Shown here piece by piece: positions 27,925 through 36,153 of a stretch of 52,906 nucleotides of DNA. Both the position numbers and the translations under genes were made by a program. The stretch spans positions 1 through 52,906 of the forward strand of contig VIKE01000004.1 of the NCBI GenBank assembly GCA_008080565.1, given 5' to 3'. Within the stretch, counting starts at the first letter, position 1. Every line of letters starts with the position of its first letter. Under the pieces are notes generated by a model. That model searched no databases. It worked only from the letters and a program-made list of their open reading frames with translations, and was not told where the DNA came from. Source of the stretch: Rhodocyclaceae bacterium. GTDB taxonomy: Bacteria > Pseudomonadota > Gammaproteobacteria > Burkholderiales > Rhodocyclaceae.

Positions 27925-28982
27925 TTGCCGGTCTCCTGCAGCTCGCGCTGGCGCTCCGGCGACGGCCACAGGCCGGCCGGCTTGAAGCGCATCACAAGTA
28001 CCAGGGCCAGACCGAAAACCAGCATGCGCAGGCTTTCCGGGTCGACCAGCATCTTGCCGAAGACAGCCATCTGCAGCGGCCCGACGCCGTAGCGCAGAAC
28101 TTCCGGCAGCACCGTCAACAGCACGGCACCGAGGATGACGCCGGGGATGTGGCCCATGCCGCCCAGCACCACCATGGCGAGGATCATGATCGATTCAAGC
28201 AAGGAGAAGCTTTCCGGCGAGACGAAGCCCTGCATGGCCGAGAAAATGCCGCCGGCGACGCCGCCGAAACTGGCGCCCATGGCGAAGGCGAGCAACTTGA
28301 GATTGCGCGTGTTGATGCCGATGGCCTTGGCAGCAATCTCGTCCTCGCGGATGGCCTGCCAGGCGCGGCCGATGCGCGAATTCTGCAGGCGGATGTTGAT
28401 GATGATGACGAGAATGGCCAGCGCGACGAGGAGGAAGTAATACTTCTGCGGTCCACTGAGTGCAAAGCCGAAAATCTGCGTCGTCCCCGAGAACTTGAAG
28501 GCGCCAAAGCTGACCGGATCGATCAGCGTGATGCCCTGCGGCCCGTTGGTGACGTTGATCGGGGCGTTGAGGTTGTTGAGGAAGATGCGGACGATTTCGC
28601 CGAAGCCGAGTGTCACGATGGCCAGATAGTCGCCGCGCAGCTTGAGCGTCGGCGAGCCGAGCAGCACGCCGGCAAAACAGGCCAGCCCGGCGCCGATCGG
28701 CAGGATGGCCCAGATTGGCCAGTGCAGGCCGAAGTGAGGACTCGCCAGTAGCGCCCAGGTGTAGGCACCGACGGCGTAAAAGGCGATGTAGCCGAGGTCG
28801 AGGAGACCGGCCAGGCCGACGACGATGTTGAGACCAAGGGCCAGGAAAACGTAAAGGATGGCGAAATCGAGGATGCGCACCCATGCCTGGCCACCCATCG
28901 CGGCGATGAAGGGCAAGGCAACCAGAAACGCGGCGGCCAGGCCGATTCCCACGGTCGACCGGAAAAAACGGCCAAAATTCAT
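27921..28982 (-). CDS. livM: branched-chain amino-acid ABC transporter permease LivM
   Basis: A 353-residue permease with about nine membrane helices and the LivM signature GYIAFYAVGAYTWALL followed by GLHWPIW and, later, GSFGGVAGGIFSAMQGF. The start ATG at 28982 overlaps the livH stop as ATGA. Remarkably, the first 12 or so codons (MNFGRFFRSTVG) are made of a copy of the dispersed 36-bp element, three to four bases off the consensus. The stretch after the first 15 residues is the normal first helix of the family, so the element appears to have replaced or added the N-terminal tail. Confidence 0.93.
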   Translation of the reverse strand: MNFGRFFRSTVGIGLAAAFLVALPFIAAMGGQAWVRILDFAILYVFLALGLNIVVGLAGLLDLGYIAFYAVGAYTWALLASPHFGLHWPIWAILPIGAGLACFAGVLLGSPTLKLRGDYLAIVTLGFGEIVRIFLNNLNAPINVTNGPQGITLIDPVSFGAFKFSGTTQIFGFALSGPQKYYFLLVALAILVIIINIRLQNSRIGRAWQAIREDEIAAKAIGINTRNLKLLAFAMGASFGGVAGGIFSAMQGFVSPESFSLLESIMILAMVVLGGMGHIPGVILGAVLLTVLPEVLRYGVGPLQMAVFGKMLVDPESLRMLVFGLALVLVMRFKPAGLWPSPERQRELQETGK

Positions 28983-28984
28983 GC
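28949..28984 (+). repeat. dispersed 36-bp element forming the livM 5' end
   Basis: Block 1 at 28949-28962 has one difference (GGTCGACC in place of GGTCAACC), the spacer is AAAAAAC, and block 2 begins GGCCAAAATT at 28970, where the livM start codon (CAT on the plus strand, 28980-28982) replaces the usual GAAAT. The minus strand of the element is thus translated as the LivM N-terminus. Confidence 0.85.
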
Positions 28985-29902
28985 CCTGTCCCCCGTCTTT
29001 TCACCAAACAAGCCGGATGGTTTGAACATGAGGACAACAATGAGCACGACGAAAGCAAAGATGTCCTGATAGTGGCTACCCAGGAAGCCACCGGTCAGGT
29101 CGCCGATATAGCCCGCCCCCAGCGCTTCGATGATGCCGAGCAGGATGCCGCCCAACATGGCCCCGGCCAGATTGCCGATGCCGCCAAGGACGGCCGCCGT
29201 GAAGGCCTTGAGGCCGAGCATGAAACCCATCTGGTAGTGGGCGATTTCGTAATAGGTACCGACCATGACACCGGCCACCGCACCGAGCGCCGAGCCGATG
29301 ACGAAGGCGGCGGCGATGACGCGATTGATATTGACGCCCATCAGGCTGGCCACGGCCGGGTTCTGCGCCGTAGCGCGCATGGCCATGCCGAGCTTGGTGC
29401 GATAGACGAGGAGCAACAGGCCGCCCATGGTCGCCGCCGAAACGAGGACGATGATGATCTGGATCATCGTGAAATTGGCGCCGGCGAACTCGAAATCCAT
29501 TTTCGGCAACAGCGACGGGAAAGTCAGGTAATTCCGCCCCCAGATCATCATCGCCAGATTCTGCAGGACGATCGACATGCCGATGGCCGTGATCAGCGGG
29601 GTCAGCCGCGGCGCGTTGCGCAAGGGCCGGTAGGCGACGCGCTCGAGCGCCCAGCCGAGCGCCATGCAGACCAGTACCGCCGCCATCATGCCGGCCAGTC
29701 CGGCCACCGCCACCGGCATGCCGGCCTTGATCAGCGAACCGGCCACCGTGATGGTGACCAGCGTACCGATCATCACCACCTCGCCATGGGCAAAATTGAT
29801 CAGCCCCATGATCCCGTAGACCATCGTGTAGCCCAGCGCGACCAGCGCGTAGATGCTGCCCTGGACGAGACCGTTGATGATCTGCTGGAGGAAAATATCC
29901 AT
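28979..29902 (-). CDS. livH: branched-chain amino-acid ABC transporter permease LivH
   Basis: A 307-residue permease with about eight membrane helices. It begins MDIFLQQIINGLVQGSIYALVALGYTMVYGIMGLINFAHGEV, the hallmark N-terminus of LivH. It pairs with LivM to form the channel. Its stop overlaps the livM start. A 71-base gap with a strong hairpin separates it from the binding-protein gene upstream, probably setting a lower level for the permease genes. Confidence 0.95.
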   Translation of the reverse strand: MDIFLQQIINGLVQGSIYALVALGYTMVYGIMGLINFAHGEVVMIGTLVTITVAGSLIKAGMPVAVAGLAGMMAAVLVCMALGWALERVAYRPLRNAPRLTPLITAIGMSIVLQNLAMMIWGRNYLTFPSLLPKMDFEFAGANFTMIQIIIVLVSAATMGGLLLLVYRTKLGMAMRATAQNPAVASLMGVNINRVIAAAFVIGSALGAVAGVMVGTYYEIAHYQMGFMLGLKAFTAAVLGGIGNLAGAMLGGILLGIIEALGAGYIGDLTGGFLGSHYQDIFAFVVLIVVLMFKPSGLFGEKTGDRA

Positions 29903-29929
29903 TTAGTCTTTTTCTTTTTGAACATAAGG

Positions 29930-29954
29930 AAACGGCACCTTGCGGTGCCGTTTC
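29930..29954 (-). terminator. hairpin between livK and livH
   Basis: Stem GAAACGGCACC/GGTGCCGTTTC (11 bp, perfect) with loop TTGC, in the livK-livH gap. It lacks a long T run, so it is probably a partial terminator or an mRNA-stabilising stem allowing more LivK than LivHMGF. Confidence 0.65.
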
Positions 29955-29973
29955 GGTGCAGCGGATTACACGA

Positions 29974-31356
29974 TTACTTCTTCTCGACCGCCGCCTTGGT
30001 CGCATCGGCGGCATTCTTGACCGCCTCGGCGCCCGCCTTGACGGCATCCTTGGCAGCATCCTTGACGTCGCTGACTGCTTCCTTGCCAACCGCCGTCGCG
30101 GCACCGGCCACGGCCTTGGCTGCATCCTTCACTTCGGCCACCGCTTCCTTGACTTCAGACTTGGCGGATTCCATCGTGCTGCCGCCCAGCGTCTCGACGT
30201 ATTCGAGCTTGCCACCCGTGTACTTGTAAATGGAAATGGCCCCGCCCTTGAGGTCGCCCAGCGCATCGAATTCGATCATCGCCGTCACGCCGTCGTACTT
30301 GGTCTGGCCAATGGCCGGCAGGAATTTGGCCGGCTCGACCGAATCGGCCCGCTTCATCGAATCGGCCATGACCATCACGGCATCGTAAACATACGGTGCA
30401 TAAAGCTGGATTTCGGCACCGAACTTCTTGCTGAACTTCTCACGGAATTCCGGGCCCTTGGCCAGTTTTTCCAGCGGCATGCCGGGCAGCGAGCAGAACT
30501 GGCCTTCAGTGGCCGGGCCACCCAGCTTCATGAACTCCGGCGTACAGACGCCGTCGCCACCGAGGAACTTGGCCTTGATGCCGAGCTCCTTCATCTGCTT
30601 GGCCATCGGGCCGCCCTGGGCATCCATGCCGCCGAAGAAGACCAGTTCGGCCTTGGTCGACTTGATCTTGGTCAGGATGGCCTTGAAGTCGGTCGCCTTG
30701 TCAGTCGTGTATTCGCTGGCCACCACCTTGATGCCGGAAGCTTCGGCCGCTTTCCTGAACTCGTCGGCCAGACCCTGGCCGTAGGCGGTACGGTCATCAA
30801 CGATGGCCACGGTCTTGATGCCTTGTTTGACGGCGAATTCGCCGAGGCTCTTGCCCTGCTGGACGTCGTTGGCCATGACCCGGAAAGCGGTGGCAAAGCC
30901 CTGCTGGGTGTATTTCGGATTGGTCGCCGAACCGGAGATTTGCGGGATGCCGGCATCGGCGTAGAGCTTGGAGGCCGGCATGGTGGTGCCCGAATTGAGG
31001 TGACCGATGACGCCATTGACCTTGGCATCGACCAGTTTCTGGGCAACGATGGCGCCCTGTTTCGGATCGGCAGCATCATCTTCGTTGAGCAGTTCGAACT
31101 TGACCTTGGCGCCGCCAATCTCCATGCCCTTGGCGTTCAGTTCTTCGATGGCCAGCACGGCGCCATTTTCGTTGTCTTTTCCGAGGTGAGCCTGCGGGCC
31201 GGTCATTGGTGCGACATGACCCAGCTTGACGACCACTTCCGGCTTGGCGGCCGGCGCCGGGGCAGCTACGGGTTTCGGTTCTTCCTTCTGGCCGCAGGCG
31301 GACAGCGCAAAAGCAGCGGCAACGGAGAGGGCAACTACGGAAAGCTTGGCTTGCAT
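29974..31356 (-). CDS. livK: branched-chain amino-acid binding lipoprotein LivK with Ala/Lys-rich tail
   Basis: A 460-residue periplasmic binding protein anchored by a lipobox (FALSAC, C21). The body (residues about 40-390) is a Leu/Ile/Val-type bilobed binding protein: VKLGHVAPMTGPQAHLGKDNENGAVLAIEELN, then GVIGHLNSGTTMPASKLYADAGIPQIS, then DDRTAYGQGLADEF. Most homologues end after the YKYTGGKLEYVETLGG strand. Here 66 more residues follow, almost all A, K, V, D, E with recurring VKDAAK and AVK units. This is a long amphipathic, LEA- or histone-H1-like helix. The start MQAKLSVVAL is chosen over the upstream in-frame ATG because it begins the signal peptide. Confidence 0.92.
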   Translation of the reverse strand: MQAKLSVVALSVAAAFALSACGQKEEPKPVAAPAPAAKPEVVVKLGHVAPMTGPQAHLGKDNENGAVLAIEELNAKGMEIGGAKVKFELLNEDDAADPKQGAIVAQKLVDAKVNGVIGHLNSGTTMPASKLYADAGIPQISGSATNPKYTQQGFATAFRVMANDVQQGKSLGEFAVKQGIKTVAIVDDRTAYGQGLADEFRKAAEASGIKVVASEYTTDKATDFKAILTKIKSTKAELVFFGGMDAQGGPMAKQMKELGIKAKFLGGDGVCTPEFMKLGGPATEGQFCSLPGMPLEKLAKGPEFREKFSKKFGAEIQLYAPYVYDAVMVMADSMKRADSVEPAKFLPAIGQTKYDGVTAMIEFDALGDLKGGAISIYKYTGGKLEYVETLGGSTMESAKSEVKEAVAEVKDAAKAVAGAATAVGKEAVSDVKDAAKDAVKAGAEAVKNAADATKAAVEKK

Positions 31357-31468
31357 CGGTGTTTCTCCTGATCTCTGGGGGGACAAAACGGTATCCTCCG
31401 ATTGTCCGGAGGCACCTGATTCATGTCAATCATAAGGTGCTATGATAAAAACGTAGTTTTTCCTTTGA

Positions 31469-32779
31469 GTGCGCTTGATGCCGGCCTTAGCCCGTTTGCG
31501 GTTCTACTTCAGCCAGACTGCTCGCAAGCTTTTTGCGATGTTGCCGCAAAAGAGCCGCCATAACGTCTATCGCTCCTTTGTGGACTGCGATCCAGAGCCC
31601 AACAAGCGCCTGGTCCTGAAAATCGCCGAGACCAAGGAAGAGCTGGAAGCCTGCTTCAAATTGCTGCACGACGCCTATGTCAGCAGCGGCTTCATGACCC
31701 CGGACCCTTCCGGCATGCGCGTCACGATTTATCACGCTCTGCCGACAACGACGACGCTGTGTGCCAAATTCGATGATCAGGTCGTCGGCACCCTGTCGCT
31801 GATTCGCGAAAGCGCCATTGGTTTTCCGCTGCAGCGCATTTTCGACCTGACCGGCGTCCGCGAAAAGGAAGGCAATATCGCCGAGGTGTCGGCACTTGCC
31901 GTGCATCCGCGCTTCCGGCGGACGGGAGGAACCATCCTCTTCCCGCTCATGAAGTTCATGTACGAATACTGCACGACCTTCTTCGATACCCGCCACCTCG
32001 TCATTGCGGTCAATCCGCGCCATATCGAAATGTACGAGTCGCTGCTCTTCTTCAAGCGACTGACCGCCAACGTCGTCGAGAACTACGACTTCGTCAATGG
32101 CGCGCCGGCCGTCGGCGCCTCGCTTGACCTCAAGCACGCGCCGGAAACAATGCGCAAGGCCTACGCCGGCAAGGCCAACAACCGGAATCTTTATCACTAT
32201 TTCTGCGAAACCAAGCTGGCCAACATCCAGATCCCGCACCGGCGCTTCTTCACGACCAACGACCCGGTCCTGACGCCTGACCTGATCGACTATTTCTTCA
32301 ACAAGAAGACCAATGTCTTTGCCGAGCTGAGCGACCGCAAGAAAGCCCTGCTCCACCTCATCTACGACCTGCCGGAATATCGCAGCGTTCTGCCGCCGCT
32401 TCCCGAAAAGGGCGCCGCACCGCTCATTCGCCAGCACCGCCGCTTCTCGGTCAAGTGCCCGGCCCGTCTCAACAACGCCACACCGTTGTTTGAAAAGCCG
32501 ATCAACATTGAGGTCAATGAAGTGTCGCGCTACGGCTTCCGGGCGCGCATCGTCGAGCCGGTCCCGGCCGATATATGGCTCAACGCCACCGTCCAGCTCG
32601 GACTCAACGAAATCTCGCGGCTGACCGTTCAGGCCGTTCAGGAAACCGATGTCGATGACCAGCATTACTGCGGTTTCCGCATCGGCGAGCCAGATCTGGT
32701 CTGGCGCAAGTTCGTCACGGCGCTCTATGAAGGGCATACTCACACGGATCTCGATCAGGCGACCCGATTTCTCCCGTGA
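31469..32779 (+). CDS. GNAT/N-acyl-amino-acid-synthase-like protein with C-terminal PilZ domain
   Basis: A 436-residue cytoplasmic protein. Residues about 45-235 have the acyltransferase pattern of the FeeM/N-acyl amino acid synthase group: ETKEELEACFKLLHDAYVSSGFM, then AEVSALAVHPRFRRTGGTILFPLMKFMYEY (acyl-CoA-binding loop), then VIAVNPRHIEMYESLLFFKRL. From about residue 320 a PilZ-like domain begins with RQHRRFSVKCPARL (RxxxR motif), then NEVSRYGFRARI; the second PilZ motif (D/N-x-S-xx-G) has E in place of D/N. The product may be a c-di-GMP-controlled acyltransferase. The start could be GTG 31469 or ATG 31478. Its stop overlaps the next gene's GTG start by 4 bases. Confidence 0.8.
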   Translation: MRLMPALARLRFYFSQTARKLFAMLPQKSRHNVYRSFVDCDPEPNKRLVLKIAETKEELEACFKLLHDAYVSSGFMTPDPSGMRVTIYHALPTTTTLCAKFDDQVVGTLSLIRESAIGFPLQRIFDLTGVREKEGNIAEVSALAVHPRFRRTGGTILFPLMKFMYEYCTTFFDTRHLVIAVNPRHIEMYESLLFFKRLTANVVENYDFVNGAPAVGASLDLKHAPETMRKAYAGKANNRNLYHYFCETKLANIQIPHRRFFTTNDPVLTPDLIDYFFNKKTNVFAELSDRKKALLHLIYDLPEYRSVLPPLPEKGAAPLIRQHRRFSVKCPARLNNATPLFEKPINIEVNEVSRYGFRARIVEPVPADIWLNATVQLGLNEISRLTVQAVQETDVDDQHYCGFRIGEPDLVWRKFVTALYEGHTHTDLDQATRFLP

Positions 32780-34167
32780 CCTCCCCATCGATACCGGATG
32801 CACTCCGGCAAGCGCTGCAAACGCAATTCCAGCATCGATTTTCCCAAGGCGACTCGACGCGCCTGCAGCATGGCCGCGACGAATCCGTCCATGACCCGAT
32901 GCTGCCCGGCGGTGTCGTCTTTGCCGAAAACACCGAAGAAATCGCGTTGACCGTGGCAATGTGCGCCGCCCATGGCGTGCCGGTCATTCCCTACGGTGTC
33001 GGCAGTTCGGTCGAGGGCCATGTACTGGCGCCGGGCGGTGGAATTTCGCTCGACCTTTCGGGCATGAACGAGATCGTTGTCATCCACGCCGAAGATGGCG
33101 ACGCGACAGTTCAGGCCGGCGTCACACGCAAGCAGCTCAACGACGCGTTGAAGGGCACCGGTCTGTTCTTCCCCATCGACCCCGGTGCCGACGCGACGCT
33201 CGGCGGCATGGCGGCAACCCGCGCCTCGGGCACCAACGCCGTGCGCTACGGCACCATGCGCGACAACGTCATGGCCACCACCACCGTGCTGGCCGACGGC
33301 CGCATCCTGAAAACCGGCGGCCGCGCCCGCAAATCGTCGGCCGGCTACGACCTGACTCGCCTGCTCGTCGGCTCTGAAGGCACGCTCGGCATCATGGCCG
33401 AACTGACCGTCAAGCTCTACCCGATTCCCGAGGCCATCTCAGCCGCCGTGTGCACCTTTCCGGACATCGACTCGGCCGTCCAGGCGGTCATCCTGACCAT
33501 CCAGCTCGGCGTCCCGGTAGCGCGCATTGAACTGCTCGACGCCTTGTCGCTGAAAGCCATCAACCTGTTCAGCAAGACCACGCTGGCCGAGGCCCCGACG
33601 CTGTTTTTCGAATTCCACGGCAGCCCGGCCTCAGTCGAGGAGCAGGCGATAACCGTGCAGGGCATCGCCGACGACCTCGGCGGCACACATTTCGAGTGGG
33701 CGGCCCGACCGGAAGACCGCAGCCGGCTGTGGCAGGCCCGCCACGACGCCTACTTCGCCTGCCTGCAACTGAAACCCGGTTGCCGCTGCTTCCCGACCGA
33801 CGTCTGCGTGCCGATCTCCCGGCTCGCCGAGTGCATCGCGGCGACCAACGAAGACATCGCCCAGGTGGGCATTCCGATTGCCCTGTTCGGCCATGTCGGC
33901 GACGGCAACTTCCACCTCGTCGTGCTGGTCGATACCGGCAACGAGCAGGACATGAAAGAAGCGGCGTGGATCAGCCAGCGCGTCGTCGAGCGCGCCATCG
34001 CCATGGAAGGAACCTGTACCGGCGAGCACGGCATCGGGCTGGGCAAGCGCAAATACCTGCGGCTCGAACATGGCGACGTTGCCGTCGACGTGATGCGTTC
34101 GATCAAGCAGGCGCTTGATCCGCAAAATATCCTGAATCCCGGAAAAGTCCTGCCACCGGCGCTTTGA
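32776..34167 (+). CDS. FAD-linked D-lactate dehydrogenase/glycolate oxidase GlcD-type
   Basis: A 463-residue VAO-family flavoprotein: FAD-binding core with [23 protein letters not shown] (about residues 75-97), [46 protein letters not shown], and a C-terminal cap with [10 protein letters not shown] and [13 protein letters not shown]. These match D-lactate dehydrogenase (cytochrome) of the Dld/GlcD group, which feeds electrons from 2-hydroxyacids to the respiratory chain. The start is GTG overlapping the GNAT-PilZ stop. The kinase gene starts 2 bases after its stop, making a tight three-gene operon. Confidence 0.9.
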   Translation: MTSPSIPDALRQALQTQFQHRFSQGDSTRLQHGRDESVHDPMLPGGVVFAENTEEIALTVAMCAAHGVPVIPYGVGSSVEGHVLAPGGGISLDLSGMNEIVVIHAEDGDATVQAGVTRKQLNDALKGTGLFFPIDPGADATLGGMAATRASGTNAVRYGTMRDNVMATTTVLADGRILKTGGRARKSSAGYDLTRLLVGSEGTLGIMAELTVKLYPIPEAISAAVCTFPDIDSAVQAVILTIQLGVPVARIELLDALSLKAINLFSKTTLAEAPTLFFEFHGSPASVEEQAITVQGIADDLGGTHFEWAARPEDRSRLWQARHDAYFACLQLKPGCRCFPTDVCVPISRLAECIAATNEDIAQVGIPIALFGHVGDGNFHLVVLVDTGNEQDMKEAAWISQRVVERAIAMEGTCTGEHGIGLGKRKYLRLEHGDVAVDVMRSIKQALDPQNILNPGKVLPPAL

Positions 34168-34169
34168 AC

Positions 34170-36035
34170 ATGTCGCCCTACAGTCTCAAACTCAAGCTCA
34201 CGGTTGGTGCCATCGGCACGGCGCTGGTGCTTCTCCTCGTCCAGTTTTTTGGCCAATACTCGGTTCTGCGCGAAGATCTTGGCAAACGCATCGAAGCCGA
34301 GCAGTTTGCCTTCCTCAGTGAACTGGCCGGCAACATTGACGACAAGCTGCAGGAGCGCCTGCGCGCCCTGACCACCGTATCCAGCACCGTGCCGCAAGAC
34401 CGGATGACCGACCTCGCGGCCCTCGAACGCCATCTGCGCGAGCGCCCCACCCTGTTGACGCTGTTCGACGACCTCTACATTTTCGATGCCAAAGGCCTGC
34501 TGCTCGTCGACTGGCCGATCAAGCCGGGGCGCCGCAACCTCGACATGAGCAGTCGGGACTACATCAAGCAGGTCCAGCAGACGCTCAAACCGGCCATATC
34601 CCAACCCATCCTCGGCAAGGCCACGCAGCAGCCGATCGTCGTCATGGCGGCCCCGGTCCTCAATGCCCGGGGCGAACTCGTCGCCATCTTCGGCGGCGTC
34701 CTCAACCTCTACAAGCCCAACCTGATCGGCACGCTGGGCACGCGCAAGATAGGCCAGACCGGCTATCTGTATCTGGTCAGCAAGGACCGGCTGGTCATCG
34801 CCCATCCGGACAAAGAACGGATCATGAAGGAAGTCGCCCCGGTCGGTGCCAACCTGGCCCTTGACCGCGCGCTCGCCGGCTTTGAAGGGACGATTGAGGG
34901 CACCAACAGCCGCGGACTGGTCGGCCTGTTCACCTTCAAGCAACTGGTCTCGACGGACTGGATCATTGCCTCGGTGGTTCCCAGCAGCGAGGCCTTCCAG
35001 CCCATCCGCACCATCGAGCAGCGGATGGCGACGATTACCATCCTGCTCATGTTGCTCGCCGTCCCGCTGATCTGGCTCTTTTCGGTGCGCATCTCGAGGC
35101 CGCTCGGCCAACTGGCTGCCGCCATGCGTCAGCGGGCCAGCGCCATGCGTCCGGGGCGCGCTGCCGAACCGGTGGCCGAAATCGGCAGCAGCGAAATCAG
35201 TACCGTCGCCGCCGCCTTCAACGAGTTTCTCGGCGCCCGCAACAAGGCCGAACTGGCCCTGGCAGCCAGCGAGGAGCAGCGCTCGAAAATGATGGAAAAC
35301 CTGGCGAGCGCGAAGGAGTCAGCAGAAGCGGCGAACAAGGCGAAGAGCGAATTTCTGGCCAACATGAGCCATGAACTGCGGACGCCGATGAACGGCGTCA
35401 TCGGCATGATCGAACTGGCCCGGATGAACAGGCTCGATGACGAAACCCAGGAATACCTGAACATTGCCCAGGCATCGGCCAACAGCTTGCTGGCCATCCT
35501 CAACGACATTCTCGATGTCTCGAAGATCGAGGCCGGCAAGTTGCACATCGAACATACGCCGTTCGAATTCGCTGCCCTGGTCAACGACGTTCTCCGCCTG
35601 ATGACGCCGCAGATCAAGGACAAGGGCCTGAGCAGCGAATGCAAGCTGCCGGCCGATTTGCCGCAAATCCTGATCGGTGACCCGCTGCGCATCCGTCAGG
35701 TTTTGCTCAACCTGATCGGCAACGCCGTCAAATTCACCCTCACCGGCCGCATCGAGGTCTCCGCGCGGGTCATCGAAACAGGCGCCAGCGACATGATGCT
35801 GGCCGTCGACATCGCCGACACCGGCATCGGCATCCCGGCCGACCGTCTGGAAGCCATCTTCCATGCCTTCGCCCAGGCCGACGGTTCGACCACCCGCAAT
35901 TTCGGCGGCACCGGCCTCGGCCTGACCATTTCCAGCCAGCTCGTCGAGATGATGGGCGGCCGCCTCACTGTACAGAGCCAGCAAGGCGTCGGCAGTACCT
36001 TCAGCTTCACGCTCCGCCTCGGTCTGCCCGGGTAA
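34170..36035 (+). CDS. sensor histidine kinase with Cache domain
   Basis: A 621-residue membrane kinase. One membrane helix at the N-terminus (about residues 8-28), a periplasmic Cache sensor (about 30-285, with [15 protein letters not shown] and [22 protein letters not shown]), a second helix (about 290-312), a HAMP-like linker, and a coiled coil precede the HisKA box ([18 protein letters not shown]). The HATPase domain has [24 protein letters not shown] and [10 protein letters not shown]. There is no receiver domain. I prefer ATG 34170 to the TTG two codons earlier. Cache domains often sense small organic acids, so the neighbouring 2-hydroxyacid dehydrogenase may hint at the ligand. A response regulator partner is not adjacent. 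Confidence 0.92.
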   Translation: MSPYSLKLKLTVGAIGTALVLLLVQFFGQYSVLREDLGKRIEAEQFAFLSELAGNIDDKLQERLRALTTVSSTVPQDRMTDLAALERHLRERPTLLTLFDDLYIFDAKGLLLVDWPIKPGRRNLDMSSRDYIKQVQQTLKPAISQPILGKATQQPIVVMAAPVLNARGELVAIFGGVLNLYKPNLIGTLGTRKIGQTGYLYLVSKDRLVIAHPDKERIMKEVAPVGANLALDRALAGFEGTIEGTNSRGLVGLFTFKQLVSTDWIIASVVPSSEAFQPIRTIEQRMATITILLMLLAVPLIWLFSVRISRPLGQLAAAMRQRASAMRPGRAAEPVAEIGSSEISTVAAAFNEFLGARNKAELALAASEEQRSKMMENLASAKESAEAANKAKSEFLANMSHELRTPMNGVIGMIELARMNRLDDETQEYLNIAQASANSLLAILNDILDVSKIEAGKLHIEHTPFEFAALVNDVLRLMTPQIKDKGLSSECKLPADLPQILIGDPLRIRQVLLNLIGNAVKFTLTGRIEVSARVIETGASDMMLAVDIADTGIGIPADRLEAIFHAFAQADGSTTRNFGGTGLGLTISSQLVEMMGGRLTVQSQQGVGSTFSFTLRLGLPG

Positions 36036-36040
36036 TCCCG

Positions 36041-36066
36041 CATAGCCGGAACATTGTCCGGCTATG
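36041..36066 (+). terminator. hairpin after the Cache kinase gene
   Basis: Perfect 10-bp stem CATAGCCGGA/TCCGGCTATG with loop ACATTG, six bases after the kinase stop codon. No T run follows, so termination may be Rho-assisted, or the stem may protect the mRNA end. Confidence 0.6.
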
Positions 36067-36153
36067 ACAATCCAACCTCCAGACTGTCAAGCCAACACCC
36101 CCGGCTTGGCGGTATCCAACAGCGCCCACAAGGCGTCATAACCGGAGACAAAG

